A DNA stretch of 41,022 nucleotides from Candidatus Omnitrophota bacterium (GTDB lineage Bacteria > Omnitrophota > Gorgyraeia > Duberdicusellales > 4484-171). Positions 14,281 through 22,967 of this stretch are shown here, piece after piece. The stretch's first letter is position 1. Each line of letters starts with the position of its first letter. Under the pieces are notes generated by a model. That model made no database searches. It was given only the letters and a program-made list of their open reading frames with translations, and was not told the origin of the DNA. Location of the stretch: the NCBI GenBank assembly GCA_018818105.1, contig JAHISK010000002.1, forward strand, positions 1 through 41,022, in the 5' to 3' direction. The translations under genes were made by a program, and so were the position numbers.

Positions 14281-15015
14281 ATGTATGAAGAGAGAGTATA
14301 TCGTAATCATATTTTGTCAAAATTTCGAGAAGAGGTGTCATATAAGGAAAGTGACTTATTGATCAGCGCGGATAAACAATTAGATAATCGGGTATCTCGT
14401 AATATTTTAACAAAATATTATAATGAAATAGAAGATTATATAAAGGATAATTCTTCTTTTTTTACGGCTCTTTCGCCGGTAAGCGCCAAAGAAACGGCTC
14501 CTGATATTATCAAGAATATGGCTGCTTGCGCGCGCGTTACAGGGATTGGTCCGTTTTCGGCTGTTGCCGGTGCTATCGCTTTTTATGTTGGCAGCGAGCT
14601 GCTTCAATTTGGGAGTGAACTTATTATTGAGAATGGTGGGGACATTTTTCTTAAAATAAATGAAGATAAGCGCATCGGTGTTTATTTAGGCGAGGGGTTT
14701 TATTCTTCAAAGGATCCGGCGGTGGAAGAAATTTCTTTAATCATTAAAAAACGAGAAGACGCTTTTGGTATCGCGTCATCATCTTCTTCTATCGGTCACA
14801 GCTTAAATTTTGGAAAAGCCCAGTTAGTAACAGTTATCGCGCGAAATTCAATAATTGCGGATGGTTTTGCTACTGCCTTATCTAATCGTATCAAAAAAGA
14901 AACTGATGTTTCTGCCGTCTTAGAAATAGCAAAAGATAATTCTTTGATAGATGCGATTGTTATTGCCTTTGAAGGTAAGCTTTATTTATGGGGAGATATA
15001 GAATTGGAGAGATAA
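14281..15015 (+). CDS. UPF0280 family protein
   Basis: The 244 residues fit this ApbE-related family of unknown function. The N-terminus has ERVYRNHI and YKESDLLISADK. The central motifs are GIGPFSAVAGAIAFYVGSEL and IIENGGDIFLKIN, and a serine-rich turn (ASSSSSIGHSLNFGKAQLVTV) and IADGFATAL follow. The VENGGDIF-type loop resembles the flavin and metal site of ApbE flavinyltransferases, but activity is not established. The length is normal. It could be co-transcribed with nnrE, 105 bases upstream. Confidence 0.85.
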   Translation: MYEERVYRNHILSKFREEVSYKESDLLISADKQLDNRVSRNILTKYYNEIEDYIKDNSSFFTALSPVSAKETAPDIIKNMAACARVTGIGPFSAVAGAIAFYVGSELLQFGSELIIENGGDIFLKINEDKRIGVYLGEGFYSSKDPAVEEISLIIKKREDAFGIASSSSSIGHSLNFGKAQLVTVIARNSIIADGFATALSNRIKKETDVSAVLEIAKDNSLIDAIVIAFEGKLYLWGDIELER

Positions 15016-15020
15016 AGCAT

Positions 15021-15210
15021 TCCATTTTAAATTTACAATAAACAACTCCCAAATTACAAACAAATCACAATAGACAATATAAAAAAAGAGAAGATAGATA
15101 AAGAAATATGTTAATAAATTTGGATTATTTCCGTTTTTCGTTTGTGTGTTGTATATTCGGTATTGTCTATTGTTTGTAATTTGTTTATTGTATATTGTTT
15201 ATTTTTGACA
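15021..15210 (+). repeat. Conserved-core heptad element, copy A
   Basis: The left arm reads TTACAAT-AAACAAC-TCCCAAA-TTACAAA-CAAATCA-CAATAGA. The core contains GATAGATAAAGAAATATGTT, and the right arm contains TATTGTCTATTGTTTG and TTTATTTTTGACA. The right arm is nearly the same as in copies at 19977-20136 and 31862-32018. The element lies between the UPF0280 gene and tRNA-Leu. Confidence 0.8.
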
Positions 15211-15218
15211 AAACCAGT

Positions 15219-15305
15219 TGGTGCGAGGGGGGGGATTTGAACCCCCACGATATTGCTACCGCTAGCCCCTCAAGCTAGTGCGTCTGCCAATTCCGCCACC
15301 CTCGC
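15219..15305 (-). tRNA. tRNA-Leu (anticodon GAG)
   Basis: On the minus strand the acceptor GCGAGGG pairs with CCCTCGC. The anticodon stem CTAGC/GCTAG encloses loop TTGAGGG (anticodon GAG). A long variable arm, expected for leucine tRNAs, follows, then a GGGGG-TTCAAAT-CCCCC T arm. CCA is encoded. A TATAAC box ends 8 bases before the mature 5' end, so the promoter may lie very close. Confidence 0.94.
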
Positions 15306-15434
15306 GCGAGATAGTTATAAGTTTTAGGTTTTGAATGCAAGAATCACAATTTGATTTTTTAGTTATACCATAGAAGGTTTTGTTTTGCAATTATTTTTCT
15401 CCGGATATGTTTTTGGGAATAAACGATAGGTTAT

Positions 15435-16373
15435 TTAAATGTCTTCCGGTACTCTTTTGTCAAAAATATATTTACTCTCAGGAAATTTCTTGGCAAATCC
15501 TTTTATTTCCGCGCCTAGAGAGCTAATTTGCGCGGTATGTGTGAATTCTTTATATAGATTAGTAATTATTCCAATAGAGATAGTAAGAAAACCGAATCTT
15601 TGTAGGGTTCCTTCCCTATTTCTCGTTTCGATATATCCTTTGCTGCTATCCTTTTCTTCAAAAAATTTAGGCGCGACTCTGTCGAATTCGCTAATAATAT
15701 TTTTAGCAATATTTTCCGCCACTTTTGGCGCGGTTATAAGGACAAAGTCATCTCCTCCAATGTGTCCGATGAAATCAGTGATTGTTCCTTTTTTTTGAAT
15801 GCTGTTTATAATAATTCGGGCGGCTTCTTTGATTACTTCATCTCCCTTTTTAAACCCATAATAATCATTGAGGGCTTTAAAGTTATCGATATCAACATAA
15901 AGAACAGCAAAGATTTCTTTGTTAGCAAGTTTAGTTTCTAGTTCTTTAGCGATAGAAACGTTTCCCGGCAAACGGGTTAAGGGGTTAGCATCTAAATTTG
16001 TATTAGATCGGCGGATTAACATTCTTATGCGGGCAAGTAATTCTTGAGGAGAAAAAGGTTTTACCATGTAATCGTCGGCGCCTGCTTCTAGACCGGTTAC
16101 TTTATCTTCTATTTCTCCTTTTCCTGTAAGCATGAGAATTGGTAAATGTAGAAAAAGAGAATCTTTTCTTAGCGTGGCGCAAATCTGAGTGCCTTCTAGA
16201 TCGGGAAGCATATAATCTAAAACTAATAGACCAGGAAGTTCTGTTTTGACTTTTTCCAGAGCCTCTTTACCAGTAGCCGCTTTAACTACTTGAAATTCTA
16301 CATCTAGTGTAGCTTCAATAAGTTCCAATATGTCGGGATCATCATCAACTATTAAGATTTTTAGTTTAGGCAT
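15435..16373 (-). CDS. Response regulator with GGDEF (diguanylate cyclase-type) output domain
   Basis: The 312 residues comprise a receiver domain (1-120: DDD at 10-12, phosphorylation site D53, LTGK and KPF) and a GGDEF domain from about 150. The output keeps LYVDIDNFKALND for metal binding and GGDDF as the active-loop variant of GGDEF. The inhibitory-site motif RxxD expected just upstream reads TITD, so product inhibition is probably lost. It likely makes cyclic di-GMP on phosphorylation. The ATG lies 1 base after the stop of the histidine kinase gene, which indicates tight coupling in the FIST-kinase-regulator operon. Confidence 0.88.
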   Translation of the reverse strand: MPKLKILIVDDDPDILELIEATLDVEFQVVKAATGKEALEKVKTELPGLLVLDYMLPDLEGTQICATLRKDSLFLHLPILMLTGKGEIEDKVTGLEAGADDYMVKPFSPQELLARIRMLIRRSNTNLDANPLTRLPGNVSIAKELETKLANKEIFAVLYVDIDNFKALNDYYGFKKGDEVIKEAARIIINSIQKKGTITDFIGHIGGDDFVLITAPKVAENIAKNIISEFDRVAPKFFEEKDSSKGYIETRNREGTLQRFGFLTISIGIITNLYKEFTHTAQISSLGAEIKGFAKKFPESKYIFDKRVPEDI

Positions 16374-16374
16374 A

Positions 16375-17865
16375 TTAAGTATTAGACTCCGTGTTTTTTT
16401 CTAGTTTTAGGGTAAAGTAAAAGGATGTTCCTTTTCCCAGTTCGGATTCAACCCAGATATTTTCTTTATGTGTATCAATAATTCTTTTTACCAGAGAAAG
16501 TCCCAGACCGGTTCCTCTTATGTTTTTTGTTTTAGGGTTATTAGTTCTGTAAAACTCTTGAAATACTTTTTCTATATCGTCTTTGGCGATGCCGTATCCT
16601 GTATCAGAAATTATAAGTGTGGCGCGGTTGGCCTCTTTAATACAGCTGATAGTTATTGTGCCTTTTTCAGGAGTGAATTTCAGAGAGTTGTTTATAAGAT
16701 TAATAAGAACCCGTTCGATAAGATGTTTGTCCATATAAACATTGAGGGCTTTTGGTAAGTTTAATTTTAACTCGATTTGTTTTTCTTGAGCTTGAGGAGA
16801 AAGGAAGTCTGTTACATCTTTGGTTAGTTTAGCGATATCGGCCGGCGCGATTTTTACTTCCATTTTGCCGGATTCTATACGGGAAATATCTAATAAAGTA
16901 TTTACCATATCGACAAGTTTATCTACGTTTTCGTCTATTTTTTCAAGTCTTTTTTTAGCTTCAAGAGGTAACTTACCGAATTTTTCATCTACTAGTAGAG
17001 AAGAAAATCCTTTTATCGATGTAAGCGGCGTGCGTAATTCATGAGATACACTTGAGATAAAATCTGATTTTGTTTTGCTTATCACTTCAATTTCTCTCAG
17101 ACTGTTGACTAGTTCGTTTGTTCTTTCTTTGATTTTTTTCTCTAAAATATCTTTGTTGTGATAAAGCTCTTCAAACAGCGTAATGTTATCTAAACATTGA
17201 CCCAGATACATGCATATAATAGAAAAGATTTCTTTTTCCGCGCGCCGTATGTCTGTGGGAATAACAAGATTTGATAGAATAAATATTGAATAAATGTTTT
17301 CCCTTGCTTTTATCGGGGCAACGAGGATATCTTTTGATTGTAGAGAAAAGGTTAGTTTTTCACAGATTTCCGAATCGGCTGATATCAAAGGCAATGTTAG
17401 CAGCGCTTGTTTTTTTGCTGTGAAAAAGTCTTTAATTGTCTCAATCTCTTCGGCGCAGAATCCAACATTAATTGTTATCTCTAAGTCATTAAAATTTAAG
17501 ATAGCTCCTTTTTTAAAGCCTAAGTCGTTTACTATTTTTTCGTTTAGCTGAAGAAATAGTTCTTCTCTATCTAATATATGTATCGAAGAGAGAATTAGAT
17601 TTTTTAGTAAGGTTAACTTATTTAACTTATCCTCAACTTCTTCTTGGTAAAGTTTTAGTTCCATGTCACTTTTAATAATTAATTTTGCTTGATTATCCAG
17701 CTCATTGATATTTGTAGTTAAGTGATCTATATCATTTTTGAGGATGAAAATCAGTTGAGATTTATTGATAATATAAAAGAATAAGGCGGTTATAATAATA
17801 ACTAAGACCAAAATTATTCCCAATAAAGGATTTTTTGATAATAGATTAATTATATTTATTCCCAT
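16375..17865 (-). CDS. Sensor histidine kinase with a GAF-like domain
   Basis: The 496 residues comprise one N-terminal membrane helix (about 12-33), a coiled coil, and a GAF-like domain (about 85-225, ILDREELFLQLNEKIVNDLGFKKGAIL onward). A second coiled coil leads to the HisKA helix with SHELRTPLTSIKG (H275). The ATPase domain shows INNSLKFTP, DTGYGIAKDDI and GTGLGLSLVKRI. All catalytic boxes are present. Its start overlaps the end of the FIST gene by 10 bases. The three products probably form one pathway, with FIST as ligand sensor and the GGDEF regulator as output. Confidence 0.9.
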   Translation of the reverse strand: MGINIINLLSKNPLLGIILVLVIIITALFFYIINKSQLIFILKNDIDHLTTNINELDNQAKLIIKSDMELKLYQEEVEDKLNKLTLLKNLILSSIHILDREELFLQLNEKIVNDLGFKKGAILNFNDLEITINVGFCAEEIETIKDFFTAKKQALLTLPLISADSEICEKLTFSLQSKDILVAPIKARENIYSIFILSNLVIPTDIRRAEKEIFSIICMYLGQCLDNITLFEELYHNKDILEKKIKERTNELVNSLREIEVISKTKSDFISSVSHELRTPLTSIKGFSSLLVDEKFGKLPLEAKKRLEKIDENVDKLVDMVNTLLDISRIESGKMEVKIAPADIAKLTKDVTDFLSPQAQEKQIELKLNLPKALNVYMDKHLIERVLINLINNSLKFTPEKGTITISCIKEANRATLIISDTGYGIAKDDIEKVFQEFYRTNNPKTKNIRGTGLGLSLVKRIIDTHKENIWVESELGKGTSFYFTLKLEKNTESNT

Positions 17866-18980
17866 AAAGTTAATATAAGGTTACCTGTTTCCATAATGTT
17901 TTTTTGCAAATCTTTATCGGGGAAAAAAGAATAATCAGAGTATATTCCAAATATTTTATGGCTTTTTCCCAGGATATCATGGATTGTTTTTATTTCTTCT
18001 GTGGCCGAGTCTCGTAATATTTTTTTTCTTGGTAAAGAGTTTATCATAAAAATAAGGCTTTCGGCAATATTTTTTAAAGGAGTTAGTTGTTCTTGTAGCG
18101 CGTCTAGGAGAGACGGCGGATGTAGAAGCATAAGATGAACTTTGGTGTTTTCTTTGATTTCGCCCATGCAGACTAAAGATCCGTCTTCTAAACATTCCTT
18201 AATAATTAGTATGTTTGTTTTATCTTTTTCTTTTATTCCGAAAGGGTATAAGGGGAAAAGATTATTTAGAGTGAACGCCTCAAACTTTTCCTCAAAATAG
18301 TGTTTGTATATATTTATTGCTGGTTCACCGTTTATTTCCATAATAATATTACGTTCACTAATCACTCGGGTTATTATGAATGGTTTACCTAGAGGAATGA
18401 ATCCTCCGATTTTTAAAAACGTAAGTTTTAAACCGCTGCCGATAATATTGAGAAGACCTTCATCTACGGAGTTGTTTATTATCAGGTAATTTTTAGAGGC
18501 GTATTTTTTGAGGAATCCGACGCCCAAAACATTAAACGCTTTTCCTAGAGAAAGAGTTAAGCTTTGTAAGTAATCCGATGGTGAACATTGTTGGGGAATG
18601 GTTGAGAGTAGAAATTGTTTGTCTCTGTCAAATTGTTTTAGTCCTTTACGTAAAGAAGCTTCGATATCTTGAGGTGAGTATTTTTTTGTGAATATTTCTT
18701 TTAAGAACGCTTCTTTTTTATTAATACAGAGGGCGATTACGCCTTTTTCTATAATCCTATTTTCAAAAATTAATAGAGGGGCTTGTATTCCTAATACCAT
18801 TTTAGGATTAAGGGTAAAATTTAATGTTTTTAAGAGAAGTGATGGCTTGTATTGAGGGGTGAAAAATAAAAGGATATATTTTATGCTTTTTGGAAAGATA
18901 GATTTTATTTTAAGCGACACTTCGCGAGCGGCATCTTCTTGCGTTTTTTCGCTTAACGCTAAAGCAAATTTTTCTACCAT
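17856..18980 (-). CDS. FIST domain sensor protein
   Basis: The 374 residues resemble the paired FIST-N/FIST-C domains. The N-terminal part has ALALSEKTQEDAAREVSLKI, YILLFFTPQY and MVLGIQAPLL. The C-terminal part has MEINGEPAINIYKHYF, FPLYPFGIKEKD and LEDGSLVCMGEIKENTKVHL. FIST proteins are cytoplasmic sensors thought to bind small ligands; the NosP subgroup binds haem and nitric oxide and is often encoded beside histidine kinases or c-di-GMP enzymes. I cannot tell the ligand from sequence. It is the first gene of the minus-strand operon. Confidence 0.75.
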   Translation of the reverse strand: MVEKFALALSEKTQEDAAREVSLKIKSIFPKSIKYILLFFTPQYKPSLLLKTLNFTLNPKMVLGIQAPLLIFENRIIEKGVIALCINKKEAFLKEIFTKKYSPQDIEASLRKGLKQFDRDKQFLLSTIPQQCSPSDYLQSLTLSLGKAFNVLGVGFLKKYASKNYLIINNSVDEGLLNIIGSGLKLTFLKIGGFIPLGKPFIITRVISERNIIMEINGEPAINIYKHYFEEKFEAFTLNNLFPLYPFGIKEKDKTNILIIKECLEDGSLVCMGEIKENTKVHLMLLHPPSLLDALQEQLTPLKNIAESLIFMINSLPRKKILRDSATEEIKTIHDILGKSHKIFGIYSDYSFFPDKDLQKNIMETGNLILTLWE

Positions 18981-19355
18981 AATTAAGCCTTCGGTAATAA
19001 ACTACAAACTACGAGAAAAGACAAAGGTAGTTGTCTTTTCAGGAGATAAAGCAACAGGCGCGATTTTGATGTTTTTTTGGCTAGTGAAAAATTCAACAGT
19101 CCCAAATGATGTACGTGCTATTATGAAAAAGCGCATTTACTGCATTAAATTATCACAAATACTATTAGAAATCAATAGATTCCTGTCTTGATGTGGTCTA
19201 GGCTCTTGATTAAATAGAAAAATGGTATATAGTTATAGTATAACTGTATTTTGGGAGAGAAGGATGAGGCGGGGTGTAAGGATGAAAAGTAGGGCAGTTT
19301 TTGACATAAATATAGGGTTTATACGGGGTTAGGAACTTTTTTTGTAAGCGTTTTC
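18981..19355. other. Divergent intergenic region with no confident gene
   Basis: This gap separates the minus-strand FIST operon from plus-strand cvpA and should hold promoters for both. On the minus strand TTGATT and GATAAT near 19145-19175 could serve the operon. A 44-codon minus-strand frame (about 19000-19134, starting MRFFIIARTSFGTVEFF) is open but unrecognised. No heptad hairpin is visible here, unlike most other large gaps. Confidence 0.4.
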
Positions 19356-19386
19356 TTGACTTTTTTGTCTTAATATGTTATATACT
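19356..19386 (+). promoter_or_regulatory. Candidate promoter of cvpA
   Basis: TTGACT (19356-19361) is followed by TATATA (17-base spacing) or TATACT (19-base spacing, 19381-19386). The transcript would begin about 20 bases before ATG 19413. Confidence 0.5.
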
Positions 19387-19412
19387 AATTCAATAGATAA
19401 ATAAATTATTTA

Positions 19413-19979
19413 ATGGAAATAATCGAAAGATTATACTTAATAGATTTTATAGTTGGAGTTCTGTGCTTGAAAGTAATTTATACCGCTGTCTCTAAGGGGG
19501 TGGTAAATGAAGCTTTTAAAGCATCAGGTATTTTTATTGGTTCTTTATTCAGTTTTCATTATTATCTTCAGGTAGCTGCGAAATTAGAGGCTAATTTACC
19601 ATTTTTAAATAAGAAATACCTTTTCTTTACTGTATTTCTTCTAATTTTTTTAGGGATATTGGCTGTCTTTTCTGTTTTGCGGAAAATAGTTGCTTTTCTT
19701 TATAAGAAAGAAGAGTTCTCAGTTAAAGAAAGATGGATTTCATTTTTCATCGGTGGATTAAGATTTGTTTTATTAGCAAGCGTAATTTTGTTTTTTTTAC
19801 ATCTGTATTCTTTAAACGAAAAATATTACGGTAAGAGCGTATCCTATCGGTTACTTAAGAAAGTTGCTCCCAAGGTATATTTGGTGTCATTGGATTTTTT
19901 GAATTTTTATAAAATAGATACACAAAAAGAGCTTAATAAAGAAGTAAAAAAATATTATGAAAGCGAAGATACAAAATAA
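19413..19979 (+). CDS. cvpA: CvpA family membrane protein
   Basis: The 188 residues contain four hydrophobic helices (about 9-22, 36-52, 66-86 and 108-128). They are arranged as in CvpA, with the N-terminal signature YLIDFIVGVLCLKVIYTAVSKG (family DxxxxxxxxxxxxxGxxxG). CvpA is an inner-membrane protein linked to colicin V export and to envelope stress tolerance in other bacteria. The stop codon lies inside the left arm of the following heptad element. Confidence 0.75.
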   Translation: MEIIERLYLIDFIVGVLCLKVIYTAVSKGVVNEAFKASGIFIGSLFSFHYYLQVAAKLEANLPFLNKKYLFFTVFLLIFLGILAVFSVLRKIVAFLYKKEEFSVKERWISFFIGGLRFVLLASVILFFLHLYSLNEKYYGKSVSYRLLKKVAPKVYLVSLDFLNFYKIDTQKELNKEVKKYYESEDTK

Positions 19980-20136
19980 ACAATATACAATAAACAAATG
20001 GAAAAAATAGATAAAGAAATATGTTGATAAATATAATTGATAAATTTGGATATTCTCAATATCGTTTGTGTATTGTATATTTGGGATTGTAAATTATTTG
20101 TAATTTGTTTATTGTCTATTTGTTTATTTTTGACAA
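19977..20136 (+). repeat. Conserved-core heptad element, copy B
   Basis: The left arm AAACAATATACAATAAACAA overlaps the cvpA stop codon. The core GATAAAGAAATATGTTGATA is shared with copy A. The right arm holds TTTGTTTATTGTCTATTTG and ends TTTATTTTTGACAATA. The arms are complementary. It separates cvpA from the NIF3-family gene. Confidence 0.8.
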
Positions 20137-20165
20137 TACAATAATCAAAATAGGAGGGGTGGAAA

Positions 20166-21128
20166 ATGAAGTTAGAACGGATTTATCATGAAATTGTAAA
20201 GAAAGGTATTGAGTCTGATGTTCGAGATAGTAAGGCTATAGAGGATATTTTAAAAGAAAAGAAATCTTGTTATGAAAAATGTAATAAAAATGATAAAGAC
20301 GACTTTGACGCGGATTCGTTGTTTAATCCTTTTGCTGATACACGTATTCTTTGTGGAGATTTAAAAAGTAATATTAAATCAGTAATAGTGGGCGTTGATG
20401 TTGAGGGCACGGAGCTTTTAGTTGTTGATCGGCTAAGGGAAAAGGGCGTGAAAATAGATTTAGCGATAGCTCATCATCCAGAGGGCAGAGCTTATGCCAA
20501 TTTTTGTGATGTGATGGATTTACAGGTAGATATGTTAGTTAATGAAGGTGTGAGTGTGAGTGTTTCCGCTAATTTTCTTGCGGAGAGAAAGAGTCAGGTA
20601 CAGAGGCGGTTACATGCTGCTAATCATTCTAGAGGAGTGGATATTGCCAAACTCCTAGATATTAATTTCTTATGCATGCATACGCCGTGTGATAATTTGG
20701 CTTATCAGTATCTAAGAAAAAGATTGGATAAGGACAAGCCCGATAGATTAGAGAAAATAATAGATATTCTTTCTACGATGGGTGAATATAAAGAAGCAGC
20801 GAAAAATAATAATCCGCCAAAGATAGTTATTGGAAGTAAAGAATCCCGATGTCAGCATATTCATCTTGAGTTTACAGGAGGAACGGAAGGGTCAAGTAAA
20901 ATATATAAGCACTTATCAGCAAGAGGCGTAGATACGATAATCGCCATGCATCAGACGGAAGAACATTTTAAGGAATGTAAGGATGCTAATATCAATGTGA
21001 TTTTCGCTTCGCACATCGCGTCAGATAATTTAGGAATTAATTTGATGCTTGATTATTTAGAAAGTAAAGAGACTCTTAAAATTCATGAGTTTTCTGGATT
21101 TAGAAGGATTTCTCGCAAGAGTAAATAG
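20166..21128 (+). CDS. NIF3/YbgI-like dinuclear metal-binding protein
   Basis: NIF3-family proteins are widespread hexamers with a two-metal site and no agreed substrate; some are labelled GTP cyclohydrolase 1 type 2. The likely metal ligands are visible: HH in AIAHHPEGR (about residue 102), HTPCDN (about 173) and the C-terminal MHQTEEHF. An extra charged N-terminal segment (about 1-60, with DILKEKKSCYEKCNKND) makes it longer than the usual 250 residues. A strong AGGAGGGG precedes the ATG. dnaG follows after 72 bases. Confidence 0.75.
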   Translation: MKLERIYHEIVKKGIESDVRDSKAIEDILKEKKSCYEKCNKNDKDDFDADSLFNPFADTRILCGDLKSNIKSVIVGVDVEGTELLVVDRLREKGVKIDLAIAHHPEGRAYANFCDVMDLQVDMLVNEGVSVSVSANFLAERKSQVQRRLHAANHSRGVDIAKLLDINFLCMHTPCDNLAYQYLRKRLDKDKPDRLEKIIDILSTMGEYKEAAKNNNPPKIVIGSKESRCQHIHLEFTGGTEGSSKIYKHLSARGVDTIIAMHQTEEHFKECKDANINVIFASHIASDNLGINLMLDYLESKETLKIHEFSGFRRISRKSK

Positions 21129-21200
21129 TAAATTAATTAATAAAAATATCTTTTCTACCTGCTGGGGGGCGAGGTTGAAACGTATTGTTGGGGTGTTTCT

Positions 21201-22967
21201 ATGATTCCACAAAAGTTTATAGATGAAGTCCAGTCGCAAACGGATATAGGAGAGGTTATCTCTAGCTATATTCCTTTGAAACGAGCGGGCAGAAATTTTA
21301 AAGCAGTATGCCCTTTTCATGGAGAAAAAACCCCCTCTTTTATGATCAGCCCGCAAAAGCAAATTTTTCATTGTTTTGGGTGCGGTCAAGGTGGCGGTGT
21401 GATACAGTTTCTTATGCAGTATGAGAAAGTTACCTTTATTGAGGCTATTGAAATCTTGGCGAAGAGGCTAGGGATGGAAGTTCCTTATCAGCGAGGAGAA
21501 AAGCAAAAGTTAAAAACTATCATTTATGATGTCGTTGATGCTGCTTCAATTTTTTTTAATGAAAATATTTTTAACAGTCAATCACAAGCAGTTAGGAACT
21601 ATTTAGATGAAAGAGGAATTAATAAAGAAGTGATCTCTAAGTTTAGATTAGGATACACTTCTGGCAACAATACTCTTACAGCGTATTTGCGTAAGCGCGG
21701 TTTTTCTTTGGATCTTTTAGAGAAAGCATCATTGGTTGTTTCCCGGGGGCAAGATTTTAGAGACCTTTTTATTGATAGAGTGATTTTTCCCGTTTGTGAT
21801 ACGAGGTCTCGTGTAGTTGGGTTTGGGGCTAGAGTTTGGCGACCTCATCTAAAAGCTCCCAAATATATAAATTCGTTAGAGAACCCGATTTATAGTAAAC
21901 GAGAGCATTTGTTTGGCCTTAATTTAGCTAAAGATTATATTTTGAAAGAGAATTATGTTGTTGTCGTGGAAGGTTACTTGGACATGATGATTCCTTTTAT
22001 GGCAGGGGTGAAAAATATTGTCGCTTCTTTAGGGACGGCGTTGACTATAGAGCAAATTCGGTTGATAAAAAGATATACTACTAATATAGTTTTAGTATTT
22101 GATTCCGATAAGGCCGGACAGCTAGCGTCGTTAAGGGCGTTAGATTTACTTCTTGAAAATGATTTAGAAGTAGGTGTTGTGAAGATGCCGCAAGGGTTTG
22201 ATCCCGATTCTTTAGTAAGAGCGAAGGGTAAAGATTATTTTATCCAGTTGATAAAAACTAGCCATAATTTTTTTGATTATAAATTTGATACTTTAAGAGA
22301 TAAATATGACATAAAAACTATTAATGGTAAAAATCAGGTGGCTAAAGATATGTTTGCTACCATAGATAAGTTGAATAGCGAAATTAAAAAGTATGAGTAT
22401 ATAAAAAAACTGGCAGCAAAGGTGAACGTAAAAGAAGAAATTTTAGTCGCGGAGTTTCGAAGGATTTTTACTAAGGATAAAGCTTTTTTTAATCGAAATT
22501 CAGCGGTTACGTTAGCGACCAAACCGCCTCTTTTAGAAAATAAATCTATATCTATTGCGGAGAAAGTTCTTGTGAAATTTATGCTTACGAATAGGAAGGC
22601 GTTTGCTTTAATAAGAAAAAACTTAGAGATAGATGATTTTGAATCTTCTTTGTGCCGAAAGACAGTTGCCTATTTTTTGACGAACTACTCTGACGGCGAA
22701 ACCCTATCGTCCGTGAAGATTCTAGGGGAGATTAAGGATAAAGATATTAGCAGTTTTGTCGCAAGAATTTTGATCGACGATGAAATTTTTTTAGATAAAG
22801 AGGTTTTTCGCGGCAGTCTAGGGAAGTTACGTAAAAAGAGAACGCTGGTGGTTAAAGAAAAACTGAAAGAAGAAATTAAGGAAGCTGAAGGGAAAGGGGA
22901 TTTTAGGCAGTTAAAAGTTTTAATTAGTAAATATAATAAAATGAATAGTGAGGTAAGAAATGGTTAA
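21201..22967 (+). CDS. dnaG: DNA primase
   Basis: DnaG makes RNA primers at the replication fork. The 588 residues begin with a CHC2-type zinc-binding domain (C37, H40, C58 and C61). The RNA-polymerase core follows, with LGYT and FGARVW motifs. The TOPRIM domain has [10 protein letters not shown] (catalytic Glu) and LVFDSDKAG (DxD). The C-terminal helicase-interaction region is weakly conserved, as is usual. It overlaps rpoD by 8 bases, the primase-sigma pairing of the macromolecular synthesis operon. Confidence 0.96.
   Translation: MIPQKFIDEVQSQTDIGEVISSYIPLKRAGRNFKAVCPFHGEKTPSFMISPQKQIFHCFGCGQGGGVIQFLMQYEKVTFIEAIEILAKRLGMEVPYQRGEKQKLKTIIYDVVDAASIFFNENIFNSQSQAVRNYLDERGINKEVISKFRLGYTSGNNTLTAYLRKRGFSLDLLEKASLVVSRGQDFRDLFIDRVIFPVCDTRSRVVGFGARVWRPHLKAPKYINSLENPIYSKREHLFGLNLAKDYILKENYVVVVEGYLDMMIPFMAGVKNIVASLGTALTIEQIRLIKRYTTNIVLVFDSDKAGQLASLRALDLLLENDLEVGVVKMPQGFDPDSLVRAKGKDYFIQLIKTSHNFFDYKFDTLRDKYDIKTINGKNQVAKDMFATIDKLNSEIKKYEYIKKLAAKVNVKEEILVAEFRRIFTKDKAFFNRNSAVTLATKPPLLENKSISIAEKVLVKFMLTNRKAFALIRKNLEIDDFESSLCRKTVAYFLTNYSDGETLSSVKILGEIKDKDISSFVARILIDDEIFLDKEVFRGSLGKLRKKRTLVVKEKLKEEIKEAEGKGDFRQLKVLISKYNKMNSEVRNG

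Noticed and set aside
15021-15210. CRISPR array in the repeat-rich gaps
   Set aside because: Repeat units are 7 bases, degenerate and in inverted arms. There are no 25-40 base direct repeats with unique spacers, and no cas genes.
19000-19134. Minus-strand 44-codon frame (MRFFIIARTSFGTVEFF...) upstream of the FIST gene
   Set aside because: It has no recognisable family, no ribosome-binding site and only modest length. It may be leader sequence, so I did not call it a gene.
18859-19191. Plus-strand 110-codon frame across the FIST gene start
   Set aside because: Most of it is antisense to the FIST coding region and it shows no domain.
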